Origin: Tenrec ecaudatus
Lineage: Eukaryota; Chordata; Mammalia; Afrosoricida; Tenrecidae
Length of the DNA: 64,000 nt
Assembly (NCBI RefSeq): GCF_050624435.1
Contig: NC_134545.1
Span: 88,378,063-88,442,062 of the forward strand
Direction of reading: 5' to 3'
In this document: one piece after another, positions 44,691 to 55,594 of the stretch
How the letters are laid out: every line of letters begins with the position of its first letter
Numbering within the stretch: position 1 is the stretch's first letter
Translations under genes and position numbers: made by a program
Notes under the pieces: model-generated
Seen by the model: only the letters and a program-made list of their open reading frames with translations
Told to the model about the DNA's origin: nothing
The model's database searches: none

Positions 44691-44696
44691 CATCTT

Positions 44697-45165
44697 TTTT
44701 TAAAAATCATTCTATTGGGGGCTCGTACAACTCTTACCACAATCCACACATCCATCCATTGTGTCAAGCACATTTGTTGCCCTCATCTCAAAACATTTGC
44801 TTTCTACTTGAGTCCTTGGTATCAATACCTCATTCCCCCCCCCCCCCCTCTGCTCACCCTTTCCTCATGAACCCATGATAATTTATAAATTATTATTTTG
44901 TCATATCTTACACTGTCCCACTCTTCTGTTGTCTGTTCCCCAGGGAGGGGGTTATATGTAGATCCTTGTAATCGGTTCCCTTTCTACCCCACCTTCCCTC
45001 CACCCTCCCGGTATCACCACTCTCACCACTGGTCTTGAAGGGATCATCCATCCTGGATTTCCTGTGCTTCTAGTTCCTGTCTGTACCAGTGCACATGCTC
45101 TGGTCTGGCCGGATTTGTAAGGTAGAATTGGGATCATGATAGTGGGGGGGTGGAGAGGAAGCATC
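44697..45165 (-). repeat. L1 3' UTR copy
   Basis: Antisense: 'attctattgggggctcgtac', 'gtgtcaagcacatttgttgc', 'taaattattattttgtcata', 'gtagatccttgtaatcggtt', 'gggatcatgatagtgggggg'. A poly-C lies at 44837-44848. Confidence 0.9.
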
Positions 45166-45174
45166 GAATCTTCA

Positions 45175-45535
45175 TGAGAATGAGCGACACTCTTCTCCAA
45201 GTCTTACACATCTGCTCGCAGTGCTGTGTGTCTGCTTAGTGACAGGCTGGCTCTTTCTGCGTCTCCACCCTCGCAGGAGTCCCACACCGCCCCCGAGTGG
45301 CCACCCTTCCCTCAGTGACCCCCCACACCTCACACCCCTCACACCATGTGCACATGAAGACTCCGGCAGCCTTTGGAGCTAAAACCCAATTCCCAAGATA
45401 AAGGACTGGTTTGGATCAGTGGGTCATGTGCCCACCAGGCCCAATTTATTATATGGGGGTGTGTGTGCCAAAAAGAAGTCGTGTAGGACAGATACGACTC
45501 TCATGAGGTTGTGGGATGAATTCTCCGAGAAAGAG
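45175..45535. repeat. Unnamed dispersed repeat, copy B
   Basis: Partner of 11245-11640. Shared blocks in the same order: 'tctccaagtctta', 'gtgctgtgtgtctg', 'gacaggctggctctttctgc', 'gagtcccacaccgcccccga' and 'aaaacccaattccca'. Starts within about 10 bases of the end of an L1 copy. Confidence 0.7.
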
Positions 45536-45575
45536 GTGGGACTGAGATGATCTGACACCCCAAGATATAGTTAGA

Positions 45576-46105
45576 TGTGGGGAAATGCCAGCCCCCCACG
45601 ACTAATCATGGGTTCGATAGGCGCAATTGTACGGTTGAGATACATAAAGATTATAATAAAGTCATAGAGAGCATGAGAAATGAAAGAGAAATTGAAATAA
45701 TGGAGTCAGACATATTTCATGGTAGTATGCTCACCTCAGCCCCACTTTGTGGTCGACGTGGAGATGACGGGGGAGGACAAGGGGAAAGGGAACAGGGGAG
45801 TGAGGACGGGAGAGGAGACGGAACCGATGAGAGGCCAAGACTCGGGATCTTTATTGCTAACCCAGGATTATATACTTTTGGGGAGCAAGCAAGCCCCCTA
45901 ATTACAGGTAAAGGCATGCGTCACAGGAAGGGGTTGCACTATAGGTTATACAGCAATGAGACGGGGACAATCTAGGGATACACACGCAATAGGAAGAGGA
46001 GGGATTGGGGGCACACATGTGACAAGATGGGCAGATCCTAGATTCAGGATGGCAGCCTAACTTTGGATGTCACTGAGCTGGTTTGACCTGTTCTCTGTAT
46101 CTCCA
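45576..46105 (-). repeat. Probable solo LTR of an unassigned endogenous retrovirus
   Basis: On the minus strand the block has LTR architecture: a TATATAA box (45868-45874), then AATAAA (45850-45855) about a dozen bases on, followed by a C/T-rich U5-like stretch. Its ends read TG...CA (TGGAGATACAG to TTTCCCCACA). No gag, pol or env sequence adjoins it. Boundaries are tentative and I find no clean target duplication. The spacing of TATA and AATAAA recalls class II elements, which is inference only. Plus-strand frames here are incidental. Confidence 0.5.
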
Positions 46106-46122
46106 TAGAAACCATATCAGTA

Positions 46123-46348
46123 TGACAAAATAATAATTTGTAAATTATCAAGGGCTCATGGGGGGGGGGAGCAGTGAGGGAGGGGAAAAAATGAGGACCT
46201 GATGCCAGGGGCTTAAGTGGAGATCAAATGTTTTCAGAATGATAAGGGCAATGAATGTACAGATGTGCTTTACACAATTGATGTATGTATGGATTGTGAT
46301 AAGAGTTGTATGAGCCCCTAATAAAATGATTTAAAAAAAAAAGAAAAC
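46123..46348 (+). mobile_element. Short L1 3' end insertion with TSD
   Basis: 'acaaaataataatttgtaaa' to 'gagcccctaataaaatgatt' plus an A tail, flanked by AAACCATATCAGTA (46109-46122) and AAACCACTATCAGTA (46349-46363). Confidence 0.9.
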
Positions 46349-46363
46349 AAACCACTATCAGTA

Positions 46364-46714
46364 GGGTGTAAAGTTTATGGTTTACACTGTAAACCCACCC
46401 ACAGGAACCAAACTAATGGTCGAAAGCCTTTAGGGAGAAGTAGCCCATTGTCCTTAACAGCAGGGGGGGGCCTTACCTGTGGTGGGACCAGTTGCCTGGC
46501 AGCTGACTGCCTTCAGGGAGGACCTCCCACCATGTGCTGGAAAAAAGCCTCTAATGTTTGTCATATCTTTGGGGGAGACAAAGCTTGGGAAAAGCCTCTT
46601 TATAATCCCACAGTTAGAGATTATTGTTTGCATTTTTCAAGAACTCCATCCATTCTTGTCTGTGAAGCTGCTCACACGTGTCACCCAGCAGGAACGGAGG
46701 CTCCCAGGTACATG
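46364..46714. other. Intergenic, nothing recognised
   Basis: Two overlapping plus-strand frames of about 100 codons (46448-46793) carry no motif and run into the next SINE. No gene call. Confidence 0.45.
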
Positions 46715-46893
46715 GTACACTGCTTGGGGTAGATGCCACATCACAGCGACCTTACATAGGGTTCCCAAGACGGCACCTCTTTATGGAAAGTAGATGGCCC
46801 CTCGTCCTCCCACGGAGCAGTGGCCAGGTTGGAACTGCAGACGTTGTAGTTATGAGTCCGATGCCTCACCCACCGCATCACCGGGGCTCCTCC
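46715..46893 (-). repeat. AfroSINE
   Basis: Antisense: 'gccacatcacagcgacctta', 'catagggttcccaagacggc', 'aggttggaactgcagacgtt', head 'ccgcatcaccggggctcctc'. Confidence 0.88.
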
Positions 46894-47325
46894 TGGGACA
46901 GGGGTGGGGGGGTAAATCCCATTGCCCCTTTGTCTGGTGGACCCATCAGGAGTCGGTAAAGCCAAAACACAGGGGAAAAGCAAGCTTGTAGCCAGCCCGT
47001 GGGATTTGTTTCCACCCTCCTCCATCAGCCGAGTGATCTACGGTACTTTCGCCTGGGAATTGCTAGTTCATCATCCAAGCAGGGTTTTTTGGTGTGTTTT
47101 CTTTCTGTCAATTGAGAGCTGATTATGGGGTGCCAACCAAATGGCACGAGGGTCCAGTAGCTTCTCGGATGGTTCCAAAGTTAGCCATCAGCGAATGAAA
47201 ATGCTCATGCGAACCTCCCAGCATCCTCCGGGAGCACATCCCTCGGTCAATCTCTTCTGTTCTCTATGGGACGTTTCTGGGCATTGCTCTCCCTCTAGAG
47301 CATTCCTCAGCATCACCCGAGAGAC
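46894..47325. other. Intergenic, nothing recognised
   Basis: No exon or named repeat. Confidence 0.4.
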
Positions 47326-47481
47326 CATGTATGCTGTTGTTGTGGTTGTTGTTAGGTGCCATCGAGTTGGTTCCAGCCCATAATGACCTTCTGCACAACA
47401 GAAAGAATCTGTGCCCAGGCCTGTGCCATCCCCACAGCTGTTCTTGTAGTTGAGCCATGGTGGCAGCCACGGTGTCCATCT
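47326..47481 (-). repeat. RTE 3' end with (AAC)n tail, part of an inverted composite
   Basis: 'gttgttgtggttgttgttag' is the antisense tail, then 'gtgccatcgagttggttcca' and 'ctgtgccatccccacagctg'. It stops at 'cacggtgtcca', where an oppositely oriented RTE 5' segment begins. Confidence 0.85.
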
Positions 47482-47665
47482 GTCAGTTTGTCACACTGGT
47501 GGCTTGTGTGCGGCTGTGAGGCTGGAAGCTGTGTCATTGGGATTTCAAAGGCCAGCAGGGTCACCCAAAGTGAACAGGTGTCAGCAGAGCTTCCCGACTG
47601 GGAACGGACCATGAAGAAGGACTCAGCTCCCCGCTTGCGGGGAAGGAGCCGCTGAAAACCTTGGC
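47482..47665 (+). repeat. RTE 5' end, part of an inverted composite
   Basis: 'gtcagtttgtcacactggtg', 'gaggctggaagctgtgtcat', 'ccagcagggtcacccaaagt', 'cagcagagcttcccgactgg' and 'ctgaaaacctt' match the 5' untranslated end of the afrotherian RTE as I recall it. It is the only 5' end in the window. Confidence 0.7.
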
Positions 47666-49900
47666 GTGACTTCGACACAGGATGTTGTGGATATTTTTAT
47701 TTTCAAGATTATCAGACATCTTCCAGTCACAGTACAGTCTCAACCAAAGTCTGCTGTCTAGCTAGTAGCTTCTCTCAGGTGGACATTTCTTTATCTCAGA
47801 GTGGCTGTGACCTGGTAGTGCATGTGGGCTTTTGCCGTCAGCCCAAGTCTATGTTTCACATGGGGCGACCCCATAGGGAATGGGTTTACTCTGGCTTCTA
47901 CTTGACATATCGCATATTATTTGAAAAGAACCTGTGTGGTCTCAGGCAATGGTTTGGATTCCCAGTTAATATGTCAAATTAATATCCTCAGAAGGAGGGA
48001 GTTACGTGCCCCCTGCGTTACAGTGCTAGGCGGACACAATGCTCAGGCCCGGAATGCATTCGGTCCAAGCTTTGCTCCATCCTGTCCGTGGCTGCATGCC
48101 TGTGTCTTCCCAATCATGTTGACAGAAGGTGGCCCTAGCAAAAAGCTCTCAACTCTGAAGCTCAGGGAGGTTCCGGTCCATATTGCTAGGATCATGGACA
48201 GTCAAGAGCCAACAGACTTCAGGAGAGAAAGGGCACTGGCCCCCAATCTTCTGCCCCCCTTGAAGGCGCTGAAGGGTGAGAGAGAAGACCAGGTGGCACT
48301 CACCAGCCCGTAGAGGTCCTGTGGCAGAAGCCAGTGCTCTGAAGTCACAAACTCTGTGCTTGGTGTCGCCTCATACATAACTGAGCAAGCTCTCCCCGGA
48401 GTTGACAGTGGACCTTCTTGAGAGGCGGAGAGTGGGGCTCCTACACATTCGTTTCACGCAGCGATGCTGGCTTGCCCGCAAAGGGCAGACGCAGGCTCTC
48501 AGAGATGCTGTGACATCGTTCCAATTTCAAGTTCAGAAAACATCTGAGAACAATGCCGAAGGAAGTCATGCATGAAAACACTCCACTGTGGTAAGTCTAA
48601 AGCTGCTTACCCACGAAACTTCTGGATGAAAGTACAGCTTGGGAATCAAAAGGAATGGGGGTGGGGAGGGGGGGAGGCTTGAAAATTCAAATGCACAAAT
48701 GCCACGGGCTAGGAGTGAGAAAGAGGCAGTTAACTAACATCTCTGCCTTGAACCCTGCTGATGGCCAGGGCTATGCCTGCTTGCCAGGACGATGGCAACA
48801 CAGAAGCAGAAACAAAGAGCCCGTCTGGACATGGAGCTACCCCAGTCAGTAAGCAGATGCTGATTAGAAGAGACTCAGTGAGTCGGTTGACTTCAATCTT
48901 TCCTCTAAACAACTTAAAGGAGAAAAACAAGAAAGATTCCCAAAATTCTGCCAGGACGCCCTCCCCACCCCCAAACTAATGCAAAAAGCTTACAAAACAA
49001 AGCCTCCAAACAGGGAGAATCTTTGCACCTGGAAAAGTCACAGCTTGAACACGTGATGTAGAAGCTGTCGCTTTGACAACAAATCCTGCTTCGATGACCC
49101 CAAGATCAAATAAGCAACTGAGAATCAACCCAGGAGGAAATTCCCTGCTTAAACGAGAGAAGAGACACCCCCCAAATCTGTGGACGCATGAGTCACCCGC
49201 ATCAGAAGCTCAGCTTCACAGGAAGGTGACCCGACAGCCCGACAAAGAACAGGAAAGAGCATTTCCGTCTCTCAAAACCCGATCCTCTTCTCAAGAGAGC
49301 CTGAGCGAGCCGACTGGCAGCTCTGCCAACCGGGAGAAAGCACAGGGCTTAAGGCAATGATCACAAAAGACATTTTGCCTTAAGCAGCATTGAAGGTCCA
49401 GCGTCCCCTGTGACCCATTTGCCCCTGCTGTTCCTGTGCAGTGCACACGGGTCCCAAGGGGGAGGCGATCACCTGACTCGCTAGGTTCCCAAGGGAAGAA
49501 GAGGCCTGTGAGGCTCAGGGATGCAGGGTGACGCGCAGGCTTAATTCTGCTTTTGTAGCGGCTCATCCCTGACCAGCCCCACCCACAGCAAGACATCTGC
49601 CTTTATAGGTTATTTCTAGTGGCCGCTTGGAACTCACCTGCTGAACCTTAATCAAGGCAACCGGTGCTCTCAGTGACGTTTGAGAGTTTCATCCCTAAGG
49701 TATTGGGTTTCAGATGTAGATTAGTTTGGAATTGTTCTTTCTATGTCATTGGACACTATCGAATCATGAGTATGAATATTATGGTTTAATTGAAATTAAA
49801 GGTCCAGTCTTAGTTCAATAACCAGGGAAGTTGGACTTGAATGGAGATCATTTCTGGGTGTTCTGAGCTATTAGAAAACATCTTTAAAAAATACTATTAA
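47666..49900. other. Intergenic, 2.2 kb without named repeats
   Basis: No gene. Open frames up to 130 codons (47921-48313) and 95 codons (49073-49360) have no motif or similarity I recognise. A possible SINE tail at 47850-47900 is too weak to call. Together with 35129-36359 this is the best place to look for conserved noncoding elements. Confidence 0.45.
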
Positions 49901-50081
49901 GAAAACACAGTTTAAAAAAAAAAAAAGAAAACACAGTTTAGGGCTCAAGTAGAGACAATGTTTTGAGAACGATGAGTGGAACAAATGTACAAATGTGCTT
50001 GACACAATGGATGGCTGGCTGGATGGATTGTGATAAGAGTTGTACGTGCCTCCAATAAAATGATTTTAAAAACGTAGTTTA
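49901..50081 (+). mobile_element. L1 3' end with a thrice-repeated target sequence
   Basis: GAAAACACAGTTTA occurs at 49901-49914, then a run of 12 A, then the same word at 49927-49940. An L1 3' terminus follows (49941-50068) and then AAAACGTAGTTTA (50069-50081). The L1 part carries 'gtgataagagttgtacgtgc' and 'aataaaatgatttt'. Confidence 0.85.
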
Positions 50082-50182
50082 AAATAATGATGGCAACATA
50101 TGCACAAATATACTTGATACAATTGATGTATGGATTGTTATAAGAACTGTAAGAGCTCTCAATAAATTGATCTTTCAATTAA
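50082..50182 (+). repeat. Older L1 3' end
   Basis: 'aaataatgatggcaacatat' to 'agagctctcaataaattgat'. It was probably the target of the insertion at 49941-50068. Confidence 0.8.
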
Positions 50183-51954
50183 AAAACAATAAGTTTTGGT
50201 TTTATAAATCAATATCCCCACTCCTCCCCAAAAAACAAAACCCCAAAGAACATTTCCAGCCAAACTTTGCAATATTTTAATTAGTTTGGCCCTGAACTCA
50301 TAGATGAATACAAGAGACTTGATAGTTCATAATTATTTATTTCTTAGTTCCTATTTAGTTTAGCCTTTGTTATTTTTGTTTTGGATATTCTTTGCTGTTT
50401 AAATTTTATCTAGTCAAAAGAAATGCTTTTTCAGGTCGACAAATTAAAAAAGAAAAAAAAAAGAAGGGGGAACAACCCCCCCACAAAGAACAAAAATCTA
50501 GATGGCGTTTACCATCCTTCAGAACTGTACGGTATTGTCTATCATCACTGCGAAAAGATGGTTGAAGTCTGTCCCTAGCAGGAGGTTTCCCTCACCACAC
50601 CCTCACACACACACAACACACATACAACACACATACAACACACACATGCACAACACACTTACACATGCATACACCACACACACATACAACACACATACAC
50701 ACACATAGACGCAGTTTCACTCACCACACACACAGGAGACTATCACAGTTTCCATGGAGTTTTCTGTTTTTGTCTCTTGTTGTTTTAATAGATTGGAAAG
50801 TCAAGGAAGAGTGAAGTTCTTAGGGCAGGCCTCCTCTCGCGTCCAGAGACTCCCCCGAGCAACTCCAGAATACCCTAAAGTGTGGCTGGCATTTCATGTA
50901 AATTAATTTCTTCCTGAGGAGATGAACTATGAAGAATAACAGATTATTCTGGAAAACAGACAACTGTGGAGGAAGCTGGCTACTTTCCTAGAAAAAGTGA
51001 AGAAAAAAACCCCAGACCTTTCCAACAACAATTAGGAAAAAAAGGTGTGGTAAAAATTCTGTACAAAAGGCGTTTGTACATAGACTGGGAAATACCCAAA
51101 CTCTCCCTTCATTGAAACTGTGGGTACGTCAGATCCTTGACTATAAAGTGTCCCTCAACATAAGAGTTTAACCAAACTTCTCATCTACCACAAGGTCCAC
51201 CTGAAGATCTAAGTACAGCCGCCGGAATTAACCCACCACCTGCCGGTCTTTTATATTTTTAGGTTTGAAGAACCTCTTCTTAGTGTGAACTAGTCCAATA
51301 ACCAATGTTGCCCCTGACCCTCGCCAGCCTTTGCTCCTGCCCTTACAATCTCCCGAGGGTCCTGCAGGCAGGCTCTAAACTTGGGGAATGCAGCCAAGAG
51401 CCAGGCAGGGGATGATGCCCGCCCTCAGGAAGTGGCACCGTTCCATTTGATTTCAAACCAAAACAACCCCCTCCAGAACCCCAAAATTATTGATCCTCGT
51501 TATAGAGTAGACACCCAATTAGCCACAGCCCAGGTCAAGTAAGGGGCGCCATTTGGATCCCTTAAGGGCTGGGGATGCCTGGTCCAGGGGTCTTCCCCTC
51601 AAGACAAGGTCAAAGAAAAGGAAATGAGCCCTTTCAAATAGGAAAAACCTAAGGTGAAGTGTCTTCTTCAAATGTCATTTCAACCTCACAGCGGGACCAA
51701 TAGGGAACATCATGGTCATGAGAGACAAGATGACGTCATCAAGGATTTCTTCTTGCTTGTAACCCCAGCCGGTGCTTGTGATAGGTCGGTTTGTTGTGCC
51801 ATCATGGCCAATGAACACACGTGAGATTAGTTGAAGGGTGGAGAGAAATGGATTCGCTTCCTTTCCATTGGGTGCCTAACAGCTCCGGCTAGGACAACCA
51901 GCCCCCAGTTGATGGACGTGGATGGTCAAGGCATTCCTGTCTAGCTCTCGTTCA
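50183..51954. other. Intergenic, with a CA-rich tract
   Basis: No gene. An imperfect (CA)n/(ACATACA)n tract runs 50596-50705. 50440-50480 is A/G-rich. The remainder is unrecognised. Confidence 0.5.
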
Positions 51955-54170
51955 CAGGAGAATGCTCTCTGATTTTATCTGGTCAGAGTAATGTCAGCCA
52001 TTGTTTTTACATACTGGTCTTTACTATGTTGTTGGGCAATTCCCCTTCTATTGCTATTTTGTAAAGAGCTTGTGTGGGGGTAGTGGCTACAAGTTGGATT
52101 GCGAACTGCAAGGTCAGCAGTTCGAAATCAGCCAGGGAGCAAGATGAGGCTTTCTGCTCCTATAAAGATTTCTAGCCTCAGAAACCCACAAGGGCAGCTC
52201 TACTATCCTACAAGGTCACTACGAGTTAGAATTGAGTCAATGGTTTGGTTTTTGGTGTTCGTTCAGAATCGGTTATTGGAATTTATCAAATGGCTTTTCT
52301 GCTTTGCTTTTATACTTTAGTAGTACTTTGCTTAAATGTGGTTATTTTCATTTGTTTTATTCATGTGATAGATTACATTGATTGTTTTTGTTGAGAAATT
52401 TTTGCATCTATGCTCATAAGGGATATAGGTCTATTACTGTCTTTTCCTTGTAACGTCTCTGCCTTGCTTGGGTCTAAGGGTTACACTTGCTTCACAAAAT
52501 GAGGTCGGGAGCTTGCTCTAAACTCTGGAATAGTTTCAGCAGAATTGGGGTCACATCATTTCTGAAGGTTTGGTAGAATTCACTGGTGAAGCTCTCTGGG
52601 CTCTGACTTTTTTGCTGGGAGTTTTAAATGACCCGAACAATGTCTTCTTTTGTTATGTGTCTGTTCAGATTTTTTACTTCAGCCTGTGTCAGTTCAGGTC
52701 GTAGAGTGTTTCCAGAAGCTTGTCCATTCTTCGAGGTTTTCCGTGTTTTCAGAGAACAGTTCTGTACAGTATTTTGCGATTGTCCTTTCTGTTTTAGATG
52801 GTGTGGCATGACCTCACTGCCTCTGCTTCCTACCTGTGTTATCTGCAACTTCTCCGTTGGTAGGTTAGGCACTGACTCGTCAAATTTGTTTATTTTCTTT
52901 TTTCCCCCTTGTTTATTTTCTTTTGGATGCCTTCTATTATTTTGTTTCAGTTTTTCCTTTGTTTCTGATTTCATCTTCATTATGTATCTTCTTTTGGTGG
53001 TGTAGGCTTATTTAATCTTTTTCTAATTGTTGGTGATTGGAAGTTAAAATTTTTTTTTAAGGTGTGGATTTATTGTTATAAACTGCCCTCTGGACATTCC
53101 TTTTGTTGTGGCCCAAAGGTTTTTGTATGTTGTTTTTTTCCCATTCTTGCTAGATTCAAGGAAATTTTAAGTTTCATTTTTTAAATGTCTTCTCTTAACC
53201 AGTAATTTTTAAGCAGGGTGTTATTCAATTTCCATGCATTTATTCCCACCTCCACCCCGATCTTCCTATTGTTGGTTTCTAATTTTATAGTGTTGTGATC
53301 TGACAAGATGCTGTATAATATCTTGATGTTTTAAGTTCTATTAAGTCTTACTTTGTGGCTTGACATGTGTGGTTTAACACACGTGGCTTACCATCCTTAT
53401 TCTGGAGCGAGTTCTAGGTGTGCTGAAAAGAGTGCGTATCGTGCTGGTGTAGGGTGGAGCGTTCCGTCTACGCTTATGAAGTCGAGTTGGCGGATTCTAT
53501 TCTTTCTTCTGTGTCTCTGTTGAGCTTTTCAGTTGTTCTGTCCGTCACCAGCAGTGGTGTATTAAAGACTCTTATTATAATGCTGTCCATTTTCTCTTCA
53601 ATTATGTAAGAGTTTGATGAATGTGTTTTGAGGCCCTTTAATTGGGTGCATAAACATGTATTATGGTTATGTTCTCTGGTTCAATTGATTCTTTACCATT
53701 CTAGAATGCCCTTTCTCTTTCATGCTGGATTTTGCCTTACGATCTAATTATCCAGCATAAATTGCCCCTTCTGCTCTTTTCTGATTGGCATTCACTTATT
53801 TCCCCCCTCATCCTTTGATTTCTAGTCTATTTTTATCCTCGTGTCCAAGGTGTGTCTCTTGTAGACAGCATATGGGTCGGTCTTATTTTCTTGTCCATTC
53901 TGCTACTCTCCATCTTCTGACTGGTCTAATTAATCCATTTACATTCAGCCTGATTATGGATAGGTGTGAATTGTCATCAGTTTGTTATGTCGTATGTGTG
54001 TGGTGATTTCTTTATTCCACATAATTTTTTGTGCTGAGTTCAATGTGACTTTACTGTCATATTACTCATTGCTTTTGTTTTAGTGTTGACTCGATATTTT
54101 TATATTTTTCATTTTGATGAGGTTCATTCATCTCCTCTGAAGTGATCCTGTGTTTTGTTCGTTTCTTCCC
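51955..54170 (-). pseudogene. Old L1 ORF2 remnant (reverse transcriptase and endonuclease)
   Basis: Two kilobases in antisense follow L1 ORF2 from the RT palm back into the endonuclease. Landmarks are 'atcaaatggcttttctgctt', 'ttgttgagaaatttttgcat', 'ctggtagaattcactggtga'-type RT text at about 52570, 'gtgttgtgatctgacaagat' at 53292, 'ggcccaaaggtttttgtatg' at 53110 and 'gtgtctcttgtagacagcat' at 53851. A 118-codon minus frame at 52624-52980 is the longest open piece. Many stops and indels; clearly older than the L1 copies with visible target duplications. An AfroSINE (52075-52258) interrupts it. Confidence 0.85.
52075..52258 (+). repeat. AfroSINE inside the old L1
   Basis: 'gggggtagtggctacaagtt', 'gcaaggtcagcagttcgaaa', 'cactacgagttagaattgag', ending in 'ggtttggtttttgg'. 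Confidence 0.9.
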
Positions 54171-54184
54171 AAGTTAGGACAGTC

Positions 54185-54440
54185 TGTCAGAGAGAGCTGA
54201 TAGGGGTTGTTTCTATATGTGCATTACGTTTGTTGTAAATACATCCATGACTATGATGATGCGTACAGGGAACATGGTGATGACAAGTCCCTAGACATCA
54301 CCAAACGTCTTGAAGAAATGAGTTGCTGGCCGGGGTCTCAGGACTACAGTCTCAGGGAACCCCAAGGTCAATTGGCATAGTTGGCTGGCATAACATAGTC
54401 CACAATTACATGAAGACTGGCAGCGATCTCAGCTCCGAGT
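54185..54440 (+). repeat. Afrotherian L1-type 3' UTR fragment
   Basis: 'acagggaacatggtgatgac', 'gtctcaggactacagtctca', 'gaaccccaaggtcaattggc' match, from memory, an L1 3' UTR common in elephant. The same family supplies 60780-61400. Confidence 0.6.
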
Positions 54441-54859
54441 TAAAATGATCAGTCATTTAAGGTAAAAAGGGCAGCTTTGACCGAGGACAAGGTGCAGGGG
54501 GGCTAGCAAAGGAGGAATGGAAACCAAACGCAGTGAGGCGCTGGGAAACCTGATGGCACAATGAAGGGGTGGCAACGATGAGTCACAGCGCCCTGTGTAT
54601 GAATCGCTAAATGTAAAACCGATGATCTGCTCTCTCAGCCTGCACAATAACAAGTTCACAAGCAAGGACACTACGTGTTTAACTTGGGAAACCTGGCACG
54701 GCCATGAGGCTGGTCTTAGTCAGCATCTTAGCCAAGCATCTGTCGAATTTCACGTCCCAAGGATGGAGGAAAAGGGGCTTGTCCGGCCCTCCGCTGGCTT
54801 TTGCTCTGCAGCGTGCAAGCGTCTCTGGTGTCACAGTAACTAGCAACAGAACCGACTGA
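54441..54859. other. Left flank of the orphan CpG island
   Basis: No repeat or exon recognised; GC rises towards 54860. Confidence 0.45.
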
Positions 54860-55400
54860 GCAGTAACTTTTTATCTTTGAAGAGGGCCTCGCGCAGACAG
54901 GCGCCCCGCCAGCGGTTTAGTGGGCGGGGCCCAGGGAGCCGCGGGCACCTCTGGGTCCTGCCCTTGCTGGCGGCTGAGTGGGCGGGTCCGCCGTCGCCCG
55001 GCCCGGGGGCCTCCCTTTCTTCCCAAAGAGACCAAGACGGAAAATGAGGTGCAAATGCGGCGGCTGCAGCCCATTGGGGGCGGGAGTTGGGAGCTGACGT
55101 CGTCTTCAGTGCTCCGGCTTCCGGTCGGGTCCGGACCGTTCCCCGGCCTCGTTTCCAGTCGGGGCCCCGCCTCTCCTATCCCGTGGCCCCCCCCCCCCCC
55201 CCCCCCCCCGGCGAGGCGGCTGCGCAGTGCACGGACACTGAACCCTCCCCCGCGCTCCCGGACTAGCCGCGCTGCTGGCGGGGCGGGATTCCCAGCTGAA
55301 CCAGCGCTGCGCCGGGGTCCCCTCGACCCTCCCCCTCCCACTCGGAGATCCTGAGCCCGGTCTCCATCCGGGAAGTTGGTATCGGTTTTAATTTGCATCT
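54860..55400. promoter_or_regulatory. Orphan CpG island with promoter motifs
   Basis: A 540-bp CpG-dense block isolated in repeat-rich DNA. It holds an inverted CCAAT box (ATTGG, 55073-55077), a CRE-type TGACGTC (55095-55101) and an ETS-type CTTCCGG (55118-55124) within about 50 bp. A GC-box unit GCGG(T/C)T(T/G)AGTGGGCGGG occurs twice, at 54912 and 54970. No TATA box. This combination is typical of TATA-less housekeeping or bidirectional promoters. It lies 1.8 kb past the STN1 stop codon. Open frames on both strands (144 and 175 codons) are GC-driven and match nothing I know. A run of 23 C lies at 55187-55209. It could drive a noncoding RNA antisense to STN1, an alternative transcript, or be a decayed promoter. 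Confidence 0.65.
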
Positions 55401-55404
55401 AATG

Positions 55405-55594
55405 CAAACTCCCTGCCATCCAGTTGGTTTTGACTCCTGGCCACCCTATAGGCCAGGGCAGAACTGCCTTTTTGGGTTTCCAGGGGCGGGGCGCCGGCAG
55501 CTGCATCTTTCTCCATGGGAGGGCTGATGAGTTGAACTGCTGACCTGGTGGTTAGCAGCCCAGCGCCTAGCCCCCTGCGCCACCAGGGCTTCTT
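55405..55594 (-). repeat. AfroSINE abutting the orphan CpG island
   Basis: Antisense: 'ctgccatccagttggttttg', 'atgagttgaactgctgacct', 'ggtggttagcagcccagcgc', 'tgcgccaccagggcttctt'. A nearly complete head. Confidence 0.92.

Noticed and set aside
44683..45172. A target-site duplication around the L1 3' UTR at 44697-45165 (AAGTATCACATCTT / AAGCATCGAATCTT)
   Set aside because: Only 11 of 14 bases agree, and 'gaagcat' on the right is itself part of the L1 3' UTR sequence.
45577..45975. 132-codon plus-strand frame
   Set aside because: It reads through the antisense of a probable solo LTR, including its TATA and AATAAA signals. Not a gene.
54871..55398. 144- and 175-codon frames in the orphan CpG island
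   Set aside because: They overlap on opposite strands, cross a 23-C run, are Pro/Arg/Gly-rich and match no family I know. The island is better read as a promoter.
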